Shown here piece after piece: positions 24,648 to 37,460 of a stretch of 64,000 nucleotides of DNA (positions within the stretch are counted from its first letter, which is position 1; each line of letters starts with the position of its first letter). The DNA is taken from assembly GCA_022385755.1 (NCBI GenBank), contig MU278379.1, positions 62,001 through 126,000 on the forward strand, in the 5' to 3' direction. The position numbers and the translations under genes were made by a program. The notes under the pieces are model-generated. The model saw only the letters and a list, made by a program, of their open reading frames with translations, was not told the DNA's origin and ran no database searches. Source of the DNA: Trametopsis cervina. Its lineage: Eukaryota > Basidiomycota > Agaricomycetes > Polyporales > Irpicaceae.

Positions 24648-27391
24648 ATGTCGGACACTTCACCGCGTATACAAGGAAATATCAATGGTAATTCAACACT
24701 CCAAAAGAACAATTACAGATATTCATGCAGCTATCTTGTACCCATATGATAGAAACCTTGCGCGCTCTTCAGGTCGCTGTCACACATTTGCCAGAAATTG
24801 CCCCACCTACACATGGTACTGCGGCTGCAGAGTCAAGTGGCCGAACTACATCGGGGTCCCCTATCGACCAGGCTACCCTCCCGCCGGCCCCGAATATATC
24901 GGACAATGTGGAATCCGGATGGACGGGTGTAGCAAAGACTGTTCAAGCAATTGACGAGCGCAAGATCAAGAACGTTCAGGAAGACGTTGACAATATTTTG
25001 GTATTTGTGAGTCGATGTCACTGTAGAGGTTTGCCATGCCTGCTCTTACGTCACAAACCTTCGCTTTCCTCTATCAGGCCGGCTTGTATTCTGCAGTTCT
25101 TTCTTCCCTTATTGCAACATCCATCTCGTCTCTTCAGCCCGACGACAAAGTCACAATAGTGATGTTATTGACTCAAATTGCCGTCCAGACTCATTCGTAT
25201 GCAGTCACACCTGACTTTCTCAACTCAACTGCTCCACCCCTCGATGTGACGACTTTATACAACTCCTCCTTCGAGCCCCCCCTTGCTGCCAAACGTATCA
25301 ATATCCTCTGGTTCGCCAGCCTTACGCTTGCACTAATCAGTGCATCATTCGGCATCTTGGTTAAACAGTGGCTGCGAGAGTATCTTTCTCGGGACCAAGT
25401 GTCTTCTCAAATGCAATTACGCATTCGCGACTTCCGAGAGTCAGGGCTCAAAGAGTGGCATGTCTTCGGCATCGAATCTATATTGCCACTGATCTTGCAG
25501 CTCGCATTGGCCCTTTTCTTCGTCGGCCTGTGCTTCTTCACACTGGAGATCCATACCAGCATTGGATACACCACTATTCCTCTTGTAGCTGCGTGGGCAT
25601 TGTTATTCATTGCCACAGCCTTTGCACCGTCGATTTCGCCTCGATGCCCCTACAAGATCCCCCTCCTGGAACCCTTAACAAAACGTCTTCGAAAATCTTT
25701 ACATTACATTCCCAGATTGGCCGGGCTTTCTCTCTGGCTTAATTCTCCCTCGCATAGGCTCTCTGTCTGGTTTTATTCTCTTTCGCTCACAGAGGACAGA
25801 GTGGCAGATGCGGAAAAGGAAGATCCAAAGATCTTGGCCAAAATTGATTCTGCTCATTTGGACGATGAACTTCTGCTCAAGATTTGTCGCGCAGCGAAAG
25901 AGACATTCGCGTTGAATGACAACTTCAACCTCCTCATGAAAATCCTCCTCAACCGATCAATCAATCTCCCGCTCATGCCAGGCTTAGGACTGTACCCTCC
26001 AATGCTCAATCTGACAAACCTACCCTCCCGAACTTGCACAATCCTCTTGGACAGTGTGGCCGATGCACTCCACCACGAGTTTCAACGATTTCACCCGAAC
26101 AAGAGAATTGTTTGGTCTGAGTGGTCATGGAATAGCCTGATGCTACTCTTCGCACAGCTTCCGTGCATGCTTCCGGAGAGGGCCACAAAGGTTATCTCTT
26201 TGTGTTTCTTTGACCGCAATGGTTCTCCTACCCCCGGTATATTCAACAGGATGCCACCTCTCCACCAATTGACAATGCCACGGGACACTCTGATCCTACA
26301 TGTGATCACCAGGCTCCGCTCTACATTTGATCAGTTCACAGTCTCAAAAGTTTACGATCAGTTGTTTGAACTCTTTACGCACTATTTCCCTCCGTTTGAA
26401 TCTTTGCAAGAGTGCTTTGACGTTAACCAGACGACTATCTCCTCGGATTTGGTTCAACAGACATGCAACATTTTCATCAGTAACACGCTCATTGCCGTAA
26501 CGAAAGACATTCCATGGCGTGGACAAGACGACAAAGTATTGCTATTCCTCTGCAACGTAGCCCTCAGGTTACAAGGCCATCGGAGGGATGACGTCTATAC
26601 CGGTCTACTGGGGCTGACAGAACGGATGTTCTTGAGGCAAGAAACTATGTCGCACTTCGGCCAGTTCTTGTACAGTCCTCTCACTGCAAACAGAACATTT
26701 GCAGCAGCGTTTGAGCTGACCATCACCGAATCTACCGGTATGTCCCAATCTCTTCTGTTCGTAGGAGTGCTAATTATTCTGTACAGATAGCGCTCGCATC
26801 TTGAATAATCTAGGCCACGCATTCCGGGAGTATATCTCCGGACTTGACAATACCCCGGACCTAGAAGATCCTGCCTTCTGCTCTACAATTATCTACTTTC
26901 TCCTATCTCAAGTGCGCTCAATGAAGATAATTGTGCAAAGGGTAACACCAACCACAATCACCTCTGTTTATCTTCCTACGTGGCATGTGATCATGAACAC
27001 GGTGCATGTTGCGCTCCAGAAGGTCTATGAACTTCCAATCTCTCCGGCAGATGATAAAATCATAGAGAAGGACGCTCTGCACACCCTCCTGTTGATCGAC
27101 GAACTAGACACTGCGTGGTCTCGCATGGGACGTGGGCGGTCTGAAGTGGCCCAAGACCCCGAATATGCTTTCGACAGTTGGGCAAGAACATTTACTCCTC
27201 GAGAAGGATTCGTCAGCGACGAACTCGTAGCTGACCTTGCGGGATTCCTGACCTCGGAGGAAGCCAGCCAGTTTAGACGCATCCGAAGAATCGAACATCT
27301 CACACGACTTGGCCAGCCAAAGTTGCCTAAACTGCGATACGTAAATCAAAGGGTGTTGCCTCCCGGGCCTCAAATCAGTTGGCGAAGGTAA
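24648..27391 (+). CDS. DUF6535 membrane protein, array copy 3
   Basis: 852 aa from four exons: 24648-24687, 24753-25006, 25078-26737 and 26787-27391. It has the same design as copy 1: a 40-nt phase-1 first exon, a phase-0 intron after VDNILVF, and a phase-1 intron before DSARILNNLG. The juxtamembrane motif ESGWTGVAKTVQAIDERKIK precedes four hydrophobic segments (AGLYSAVLSSLIATSISSL, LWFASLTLALISASFGILV, LALALFFVGLCFFTLEIH and VAAWALLFIATAFAP). The soluble region follows the family. The tail after RRIEHL is short, about 29 residues. A GTAAG donor overlaps the TAA stop, so a further 3' exon giving a longer tail cannot be excluded. Function unknown. Confidence 0.83.
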
Positions 27392-28430
27392 GCATCTTCA
27401 CCTACTCTCGCAACCTTCTCTGACCCTCGATCTATTTCCCCCCTCTCCACCAACTCCTCCGCCCATTTCTGTTTCACTCCGAATCAACGGTACGACCATT
27501 TCCGCTACAGTACAGATCGCGAATTTGGGTGCAAGGTGGCCAATACGTAATCAATCAATATATCGGAAAACTCGACGAGGACCGTCGAAGACACTCTGTT
27601 TTTGGAGGCTGATGATGACACCAGTTTTTCGGACAATACAGTAAGACCAGTTGGGATGGGAGAGTGAGGGTGGACCGAACCAAGCATCTCAGTCAGTAGT
27701 TCGAGACCTTATCCCTGATCTTTCGGATACTCCAAAGCCAGCGACGTGAGTGTTGTAGTTATGTATGTTTGTGGCTACGTAGTGTATCGTTTTTCGATGT
27801 GCTCCTGCTTGTAGTAGACATATGCTCCGCGGATTCTGTTCGAGGATGCGGTCGGGCAATTTATCATGATTTTTTGTGAGATGCGCTGTTATGACCATGC
27901 ACTTTGATGACCATCCGCGTGACCAGCGCCCGTGTTGGTGCAGGATGTGTAGCGCTAAATTGCGCAACTCATCTATTCACTGCTTTCCACGTCCTGAGTG
28001 CTCTTCCGTCTTGGAAGCCCACCAGGGGTCAAAACCATAGCCCTAGGAAGGCTCAGACGAGAGAGTATCCTAGCGCACGTTTACTGTAAATCTCTTGTTT
28101 GACAGTGCATCTAGACATGCATGCTGCAAGTTGACTTCGACCATTACTCCCACACCGCGCTGATGATCACAATATTTGCACAAGTTCACGGAAGCAGCAT
28201 ACCGCTCTATGTTGTGTTTTTCTGCCAGCACCCTTGGATCCCATGAAGGAAGGCAGCCATGGGGAATGGAGCATGGACACCACTCCGCTCCTACATCAAT
28301 CTAGAATCTCTCGACACACTCTATATACAGGGCTGCATTAACCTAGGTATATTTACTACTTACCACTGTGGCCGTGCTGACAGTATGCGCAAAGATACAA
28401 GTTGACCTATTCGGTGACTCTACAACGGAA
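27392..28430. other. Spacer between DUF6535 copies 3 and 4
   Basis: 1.04 kb with no gene recognised. The proximal 300 nt could hold an extra 3' exon of copy 3. The distal part should hold the promoter and possibly a first exon of copy 4. Confidence 0.4.
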
Positions 28431-31400
28431 ATGAGATCAGAGGGCTTCAACGAGTTACAAGGTGCGATCCGTGACGACACAAGACCCGTGTGTACTGATC
28501 CGTCAAGCTTAGACTTCCATTCTAGCTTGACAGGCCTCATTGAAAATTATATCTATGGTACCAGCTCCAACCGCCCAACATTGCCCTATCTTACTTCTAC
28601 CATCAACTTTGAAGACACTTCGGGCATCGCGTGGACTCATGCAATATGGATGGTCAGTTCGAGTAGATGTGCTTCACTACCGGAGATGTTTGTTCAATAC
28701 TTTGAAGCTCGTACAGAGGATCAACGTTCCCGTCATTCCACACGAGCCGACAACGCCCCCAATGCCGACTTTGATCATTACGTCCAGTCTATCAAGACCC
28801 CGCCTCTGCCCGCTCCTGATATTTCAGGAAATGTAGAGTCGGGATGGGCAGCTGTAACGTCCAGCATTCGTGAGATGGACGAGCGGAGGATCAAGGATGT
28901 CAAGGAAGATATCGATAATATACTGGTGTTTGTGAGTCGTAACGCAGTGTTATCCCCTTCAAGGAGGACATGTCTAACCTCTGCTTTGCTTGTACAGGCT
29001 GGTCTATACTCTGCAGTCCTTTCCGCCCTCATTGCTGTCTCAATTCCGTCGCTCCAGCCGGATTCCAAGGTTACGATGGTGACACTTCTGGCGCAAATCA
29101 CCGCTCAGACGAACTCATATACAATTTCGCCTGGTTTTCTCAACTCGACCGTCCCGCCGCTCAATGTATCCGACGTCGTCAATTCATCCTTTGAGCCTTC
29201 TCTTGCCGCCAAGCGCGTCAACGTGCTCTGGTTCGCGAGTCTCACGCTTGCGCTCATCAGCGCGTCATTCGGCATCATGGTCAAACAATGGCTGAGCGAA
29301 TACCTTTCGGGACAACACGTGTCTCCTCAGACACGGCTGCGAATTCGTCACTTCCGAGAACCAGGACTGGAACATTGGCATGTTTTCGGCATCGCGTCCC
29401 TCCTTCCCGTGTTGCTGCAGCTCGCTCTGGCCCTCTTCTTTGTGGGCCTTTGTTTCTTCACTCTTGACATTCATGCGAGCATCGGGTACACCACCATCCC
29501 CCTTGTTGCTGGTTGGGCATTACTCTTCATTGCCACAGCCTTTGCCCCATCCCTTTCGCCTCGATGCCCTTATAAATTCCCCACCTTGAAAGCAGTAACA
29601 CAGCTGCTTCGGTTCTTGCTATTCCAGACGTACACGCACGTCAAGAGACTGTCTGCGCTCCCTCCGAAATCTGACTGGATTATCCCGTCCAATTGGTCAT
29701 GGCTATCTCTGGGCTACACAGAACAAGACGCAGCAACGGATAGCCGGTTTGACGCCGAGATACTAACGAGGATCGATTCGACCCAAGGCGACGACCAACT
29801 ATTACTGCAGATGTGCAGCGCAGCAAAAGAGACACTACCATCCGCTGAAGCGCAGTTCAACTTTGTCGTCGATATTATCGAGTCTCGTCTGAATCTGAAG
29901 TTTCCTACAGGTCGGTTTCCCGCAGGACTCGATCTGACGGAGCTCCCACCCAGCACGTGCACGATCCTCTTGAACACCGCCGCCGACGTGCTGCATCGCG
30001 AGTTGAGCCGCTTTACATCTACTCAACTGATCGAATGGTCAGACTGGTCGTGGAACAGCCTCATGTTGCTGTTTGCGCGCCTTCCATGCATGCTCTCCGC
30101 GCGAGCAACGGACACCGTCACCCTCTGCTTCGCTGCTACGAACTTTCTACGGATCGACGACATCTTCAGCAAGATCTTTCGCTACACTCACGAAGAGGAT
30201 AAGCGTAACGCGCTGGTCTTGTACGTGTCAGAACGGCTCCGCCCTACCTTTGGCCGTTTGAGCCTCGCGGAGGTTTACGAAATCTTCTATCGGCTCTACA
30301 CAGAGCGCTTCTGCGGTCGCGCGTGTGGCTGGTGCCAGTCACTGCCAGAGTGTTTTGATACTCACGAGGCACAGTTGCCCGGTGTTGTAGCCCAGCACAC
30401 GTGTCAGATCATCGCCAACCGTATGCTCGAGGACGTGAAGAACGGCGGGACATGGGGACTGCGGCACGGCGACGCTATCCTGTTTTTGTGCAAGTACCGT
30501 CGCGAGCCGCAAGAGCATGAGCTGGAGCGATTGCGGGAACATAATGCCGAACTCCACATCCTGGTCAATGCCATGCTTTGGCGGCTGGACATTGCACCGC
30601 ACTTTGGTCGTTTCTTGTACGACCCGATGTACCAGAACATGGATTGTCTGCAAGTGTTCCATATTACGGTCTATCAGTCCGGAGGTTGGTTCCTTCATCT
30701 CTTTGCGCTTGTGATGGGCCTAAAGTCGCCGTCGCAGACAATTATATCATCCTGCGCAATGTGCGCGACGCCTTTCGAGATTACATTAACGAGAAAATCC
30801 TGGGAAGAGTCGACGATGCGTTCCGCTCTGCCATCCTCACCTTCCTCTCTCGGCAAATCTCGTTGATGCAAGATATCCAACAGGTTCAGTCGTCGTACGC
30901 AACCATCTCGATCTATTTTCCCATCTGGCATTCAATCTTGAACACCGTGCATGATGCGCTCCAAGACACTTCCGGATTGCAGGGTACCCATGACGCATCC
31001 ATCATCTCTCAAGTTGAGGAGATCCTCACGAGAATCGACGAACTGGACACCGCCTGGTCTGTCAGGAGGAGTGGTGGAGCCCGAGTGGACCCGGACCCTA
31101 TGGACGCCTTCGAGGAATGGGCAACAGCATTTGGTCCCTCTATCGAGTTTTTCAGCGATGAGATTATCACGGACCTTATGGGCTTCCTTCCTGCTGCTAG
31201 CGCGGGCAGGGCATCAATGCGAGCTCGAAGGTTAGACTACCTGCGGCAAATCTCGACGAATGATCGGTCGCCGGACATATCGCCTGCAACACCAGATGCG
31301 GAGAACGGCCACGCACTCGGCACGCCTGGTGTCATACAACCAACTACATCTGTGGAAAGCACACCGTGGCCGACGAACCTCGCAAGTCCTTCGACACACG

Positions 31401-31585
31401 ATAATTCTGGCAATGAGGAGCTAGCACCACCACCGAGCAGTCCTACCGCGACGCCACCGCCCAACTCTGTAAAGGCCAAAGATACAGCGCAGGAAGAGGA
31501 ACTCGATCAGCCTGAGCGCGACGGCACCATGGAGCCGGAGGGAGATGCTGAGGAAGGGAATGAACGTAGGGCTGCGACATACTAG
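28431..31585 (+). CDS. DUF6535 membrane protein, array copy 4
   Basis: With the first in-frame ATG at 28431 the protein is 1011 aa, from exons 28431-28931, 28998-30684 and 30738-31585. About 125 extra N-terminal residues precede the family motif VESGWAAVTSSIREMDERR. The short first exon of copies 1 and 3 was not found, so the true start may lie in an upstream exon. Four helices are present, including LALALFFVGLCFFTLDIH and VAGWALLFIATAFAP. The intron after NILVF is 66 nt and has no stop in frame, so its retention would add 22 residues just before helix 1. The tail after RRLDYL is about 115 residues, rich in Pro, Ser, Thr and, near the end, Glu. Function unknown. Confidence 0.8.
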
Positions 31586-32251
31586 GAACGTGTGCCAGGC
31601 TGGGATGATGGGTTGCGCTTGGCCTCCGACTCAATACCTACTGTGCCCATCTCGGCGGCGCAGGCGACGAATGAAGCACCAGGCATGGGAAACAGAGAGG
31701 AGCCAGATAGGAGTGATGCCCAAGGCCGTCAGTTCAACCCAGAAACTCATACTGGACCAACGTGAGGACGGATATCCATGCTGGAACACTTGGAAACCTG
31801 CGGGACGTCATCTCAAGGGTCACGCTCGAGCCTATTGAGTACTTAGCACGCGCCGATGTAGGAGCCTGGTGTATTGGCAAATAGCGGTGGTTCAGTTTAT
31901 TGCTGCTCCAGTCACTCGTCCTACATGACTTCCTCCCACTAGAAACTATCATATAGATCCCAATCGTATTAATCAACACTTGTATCCAGCTTGGTGTAAG
32001 TCGATGAAAAGTCCTGCGATAAATCTCTTTGCAGCCAGCGTAAATTTGGTAGACAGCAAGGACTAAGCCGGATTGTATTGCAAGACGGTAACAAGTATTT
32101 CACAGGGTATGAAAACGGATTTTGACCAAGATGATGAGTGGGCTTTTGTATGATTCGAGCAGTATATCAAGAGAGTGTTTTACAAACGGCGCTCAGACGT
32201 TACTAACGTGCCCCAACTGCGCACAACTTCAGCACACATACGCTCGACCTA
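31586..32251. other. Convergent 3' region between DUF6535 copy 4 and the MYND gene
   Basis: No gene recognised; it contains the 3' ends of both flanking genes. Confidence 0.5.
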
Positions 32252-35200
32252 TCAAGCCGCCGCACATTCCTTCTTATGTTTCTTCCAGTCAGCGGTTTGA
32301 CAGGTTTGATCGCAATATGTCGCCTTCTTGCATTTGCTACACCGTAGGATCGGCTTGTCTCGAGGAAGAGCGCGGTCACAATTGTAGCATTTGACGATTT
32401 GCTTCGGTTGATTGGCGAGCCTATTCGTGGGCAAAGTCCCTTCCTTGTCCACCTCTTTGAAACTGTCACGAAACTGCTTTCCGACATCCTCGAGATACGA
32501 CACAGCGAAGAGAGGCGAGATGGCGATTCTTGTCACGTACGGGGCAAACGGCGCCCATTCCTTGCGTGTACGGAAACTGGGAGAGACCTTGCCTCGACCG
32601 CAATCACAAATTGAGATTTCTCCTTCTTGGGCAGCAAGAGACGTGGTAGTTTGGCCTGAGTAGGCACAGTTATCCTTGTGATCCCAGTCTCTGCAACGTT
32701 CAACGAAAGCGGGGATAAGATGCTCCCATTCGGTAATCTCCTCCTTTGTACAGGCAAACCTGGCGATGGCTTTGGCTTCCAGAGCTCCGAGCTCACGACG
32801 TCGGTTTTTGAGTAAAGAGGGGCGCACTGGGAGAACATAGCCATCCGCGATTATGGAGTGGGATGCGAGATCCAAAACGACTTTTTCAACGAAGATTATC
32901 GTGCGTATACCTTCGCCAGACGCATGAGGGAGGCCGAAAACACAGGTTCTTATTTTCTCGCCCTTCAAGTCCAATACATGGCGGAATAAATCCATAATGG
33001 TATGCTTTACCTCGCACATGGCGGGGCGAGGGTGATCATCTCGGTTAATCATGTCTTTCTCGCGATCCGAGAACGCCATGTTAAGGTGAACATCCAGCCA
33101 CTTCACAGCCTCCTTGTGGGATACGTCCACCACAGGCATACGATCCAGGAAAATTCTTTGGATATTCCAAGGAGTACGGCTATTGTCCTTTCCGCAAACA
33201 ATGAACCGGTTGGGCGATAATCCGGATGCTTCAACCAGGGGAGCAACAACCTGTCCGAATCCTGGTTAGAGATGGTTGGGATATTAGTGGAAACAACTAA
33301 CTTCGACCCAGCTCGACTTTCTGGCAATACGAAGCTTTGCCTGCTCCGCAGATACGGGATAGGCATAGTAGAGCCTGTAAGCCGCATCGTTCCCGATATG
33401 TAGCAGTATTTCGCAAGGCCCTCCTGCAGTAACTGTGACTTCCGTCGAAGGCTTTGCCAGCTCCGCCTGTTTTACTCCAACTACGTCTTGGCGGATAGTG
33501 AGCTTGCCTGAAGAGTAAGAATTGCTACCGGATTGCTCATAGGCCTCAACTTTGGTTGCGGCGGATACATGATCCTGGTGAGTGCTGTTTGCCGGATTTA
33601 CCTGGACACAATCAATAGAGCTTTTGGGCGAGGCCATGGGCACCGGCAGTGAGCGAACAATATGGATGGCCGTTTTATCCACAAGAGGTGCTCTATAAAG
33701 TTCCGACCTAATGCCTAGCTTCCTGACGAATGCGGAATGGTATGGTGTACTTTGTATAAACAGCGTGGCGAAAGTATTCTCAGGAGAAATGGCAAGGACC
33801 CAGGTTGGGACCCAAAAGGCCACTATGAGGGAAGACGCGCCCTGTTTCCCCAGTGGGTCTTCAATGATGTAGGCTCGGCAGTCCTCATCATCACCCTCAA
33901 AACCAAGCGATCCAAAGGCGATATGGAGAGCACTGTATGCCTCATGAAAACCCTCTAACAAGTTCAGCAGCCCTGCGACGAGAATTGGATTTCCAGGCAT
34001 CGTCGGGTCGTACAGGGGCTGCAGCTTGTTTCGCGAGACCTCGAATAGAATGCAAACAACAGGGGGATGTGCTCTCCAGCTTTGGATTGGTCCTATGTGG
34101 CGATTTGCAACAAGCATAGGGTGGCTCGAAAGAAAATGCTCCTCGCTGTGTATGCCGAGTAGGTGGAGATGGCAGAGAAATTCATTGTAGTAGTTCGAGC
34201 CGAGGACGTAGCGTTTTTCAGCTCTGATCATCGACAGAAGAGCAGCGATTGCTTTATCCCAATCGGTTTGGATTCGTGTCTTCAGATAGCTTATGAGTAG
34301 AGCCAAGCTTTCTCTGGTATAATGGACGGCGCTATTGTCACGAACGTTTGCGCGATCGAAACTCTGCAGCGTGAGGCTTACATCTTCATGGGAGAACATC
34401 GATGAGTACACTGATATAAGGAAACGAGTCAGCTCGGCGTCAGGGATGACCAAAGGCTCGAGACTACGTCCAAGAGCCGATGACTTTTTCCAAACGAGTC
34501 GCTCGAGAAATTGACTGTCGGAGGAATATGCTTGGGCTAATAGTTCGTGGACGTTCGAGTGCGGTGAAAAACCTGACACGAAGTCGATCGGAAGGACGCC
34601 AAATAGGGCGGAAAGTGTAGTGACGTCGCCACAAAGACGAGATGCGACGGAACGCGTAGGGTCGCTGGTGAACGGCAGCAAAGTCTCCGTGTTGAGCGTT
34701 GCAAACGGTGTGTGCCTGAGAAGTGGAACGGCGACCGAAAGAACATTGATCATGCCTGTATGGTCCGACAAGTTTGAGGAGTCTATAACGTCGAACGATA
34801 TTGGAGCGGTGCGGCCAGTCGCGATATAGTCTCCACTATCCAGAAGAAAGGCCGACGCATGCCACGGGTTTACAGGGAAATTTCTGATAGGACCAGTATT
34901 TTTGGTGAGAGAGTGGAGAGCATGACACGCAGCAAGGGCCTCGCCGACAACTAGTCTGATAACCACATTCTTCTTCTTGACGATACACACACGGAATGCT
35001 GCGCACCAAGCGAGGAATTGTGATAGCATTGTTCCATAGATGCTTCCTTCATTCGCGTGACTCGTGAGATGGCTGGTCGTACCCTTGTGCTTGATATACG
35101 CGGGTGCGATGGAGAAGGCGGCTACAGGAAAAGTTCCATAGTGCGCCACAAAGCCTTCGCAATTCGTGGCGAATGCGAATGTAGGATTCACATTTGTTGC

Positions 35201-36008
35201 ATTGCGCACTGCGAGTGGTTCGGGAGACATGGTACCCTTGCTCCAATACATCTCGCGTGCCTGCGCCAAATCCGAGTGTGCCATCATGTTCAAAGGACCA
35301 ACATTGCGGAAGCCTATCATTGCATCTTTGTATTTGGATCCAATATCGTGCATCGTAGATGTGAAATCCCGCTTGAACGCATTACGTCGTGACTGTGGCC
35401 ACTGACGTGTTTCGGCGTAGGTAGTCCAGAGTCGATGGAGCTCTGCAAGGGTATACCGAGTGCATATCTTCAGAAAATCAGCGTAAGGGGAGGCGTGCCA
35501 TGTCTCCAGGTCGTGTGACAGCTCTGCGAGTTTAGAGCTCTGGGAAGTGAGTAGCGACAGTGCTGAGCTGTTTATCATGAAATGATAGTAAATGTCCCAG
35601 AGCTCTACCCCAATAGTCTCGACATCGCGATCTGCCAGGAAAGTCCATAGAAGTATGTTGCGAGCTATCGTATACTGTCAGGGTGTTCTAGATACCATAT
35701 TACTCTGCCATCAGCTCACCAAGTACGGCAGGCTCCCAGTCACAGCAAGTGAAGTCAAGTTTAAATTCTAGTAATCACCGTTTAGCTTCGTCTTCGTCTA
35801 CGATACGCCCAGGTTTCCGCGACTTACCAGTTTGTTCGTCGTGATTACTGGCATATATAGTATACAGGATGTTCCGAGCGTCGCCACAACCAAGCAGAAG
35901 AATGTCTGCATCCTGTCCTGGAGGAAGGTATTCCGTTAGACAGACGGGTGGTGTATTCCCGATGGGGTAGAAGAACGATTTAGAGGGCCAGAATATAGGA
36001 TGAGCCAT
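32252..36008 (-). CDS. DUF4470 and MYND zinc-finger protein
   Basis: 1196 aa in four exons: 36008-35828, 35767-35720, 35664-33302 and 33250-32252. All phases close if the last acceptor is GGACAG at 33251. The N-terminus (HPIFWPSKSFFYPIGNTPP, then DILLLGCGDARNILYT) is the DUF4470 domain, also found at the N-terminus of the dynein-assembly factor DNAAF3. The middle ~900 residues are conserved-looking but without a domain I can name. The last ~48 residues are a MYND zinc finger: CYNC, then CSKCKKATYC, CQTADW, HKKEC. MYND fingers bind proline-rich peptides. DUF4470-MYND fusions are common in mushroom fungi; their role is not established. A regulatory or scaffold role is inference only. Confidence 0.87.
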
Positions 36009-36517
36009 CGCTGCCTGACCAGAGGTGATTCAAGTAGAGTGCAAAAAAGTGCTCTGTTGAGTTCAGCTCAATAGAGTTATCATACATATCTGACACGTGT
36101 AAGTTGAACTTTAAAATGGTAGGTATTGTCACAAATACGTTGAAAGATTTGGTCGTGAGAGCGAGATCGCTTCCGTATTCAGTCTACATGGGTTCTTGAC
36201 ATTGAGTTACGCGAACGCAGACATTGCGCAGCAATTAGGGCCCACATCCTCGAGCGAATAAGCGGATATCCGGGTACTGCCGCGAGTGTCGGTACTGCGC
36301 GGTACAGTATTCCATTTACTCCGAAGAGAACAGATGCTGTGAGTAATGGGCCAGACTAAAACGTCATGTCCAGAACCTATTTCAGATGATCAACGCACTT
36401 ACTAGCTAGATATCTATCTCCGTGATTCCTCACACGAGAAACGAAACACGGCTTCGTGTCGTGAAGGCCGATATGACACAAGACAAGGCTGCGCCTCCCC
36501 TTGGCTGTTGCAACGAC
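36009..36517. other. Intergenic between the MYND gene and RPC31
   Basis: 509 bp with no gene recognised. It holds the MYND gene promoter and the RPC31 3' end. Confidence 0.5.
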
Positions 36518-37460
36518 TCAGTCGTAGTCATATCCTGTTAAGGTCAGATGAGAAAATGGACGCAGAGATAACAATAGAGCCTGCTGCGCTTACCGCCACC
36601 CCCCTCGTCCCCAGCCCCACCACCTAGATCATCGTTATCGTCGTTTTCGCCATTGTCAAAGTAATTCTCGGCGTAATCATTGTCGTATTCTTCATCGACG
36701 TCATAGTCTGAGTCTGCCGGTTGGGAACCAACATCCGATTTCTCAATGTCGGACGTCTCCTACAATGCTCAATTAGCTACTTATCATGTTGATTATGGGC
36801 TGGAGACCAACCTTATCCTCCGTGTCTTCAACGAGATCATCAAGGTTGAGACGCTTTTTGGAAGAGGTGCGGTCGGCTGCTTGACATAAATTAACTCGGC
36901 GAATACACTCGGTAGGTATCAGGTCAACTCACTCGCTTTCTTTTTGCGTGGATTGAAGTACTCGTCAAGCACTCCCTTGGGAAAGAACGCTTCATGGAGG
37001 TCTTTGCGTTTCAATTTGGGTTGCAGCGTCGATGAGGGGCGATATTTGTCGGAAAACTTTGGCAGCTCTATAATATATGTTATCCCAGGAGTCAAGGGCA
37101 CGTAAGAGGACGCTCTATACTCACCATTGGACTTTGTAGCTTCTACGATATAGTAAGGTGATTGCCTTAAACGCGTCGCGAAACCAATCTGCAGCTCTGC
37201 CATCCGTTTCTCGTCTTCGTTATACTCCGTTAGCACCGGCAAAGGATCCAACGACTGAAAGTAGTTTGAGAATAAGAGACACATATATTTGCAGACATCG
37301 ATGTCCTGCGCACCGGGTATAACTCTGTGGCTTCTCGCGAAAGATTTTGGATGTCTGCGAAGGTCAAACCCATTGGCGGCACGGTACCAGTTGCGCCACC
37401 AAAACCTCCTCTACCCCCACCGCGCCCTCCTCCACGACCACCTCGACCTCCTCTCGACAT
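36518..37460 (-). CDS. RPC31: RNA polymerase III subunit RPC31/RPC7
   Basis: 220 aa from six exons: 37460-37314, 37254-37125, 37067-36933, 36879-36812, 36759-36594 and 36534-36518; phases close. The protein opens with an RGG/GGRGG repeat. The family block PPMGLTFADIQNL follows, then LYPSLDPLPVLTEYNEDEKRM, which positions it on the Pol III core. It ends with a long Asp/Glu-rich tail finishing GGGYDYD. The acidic C-terminus is diagnostic of Rpc31/RPC7, which forms the initiation subcomplex with Rpc82 and Rpc34 and helps Pol III transcribe tRNA and 5S genes. The final exon encodes only five residues plus the stop. The gene is divergent from YRA1, with 248 bp between the two ATGs. Confidence 0.88.
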
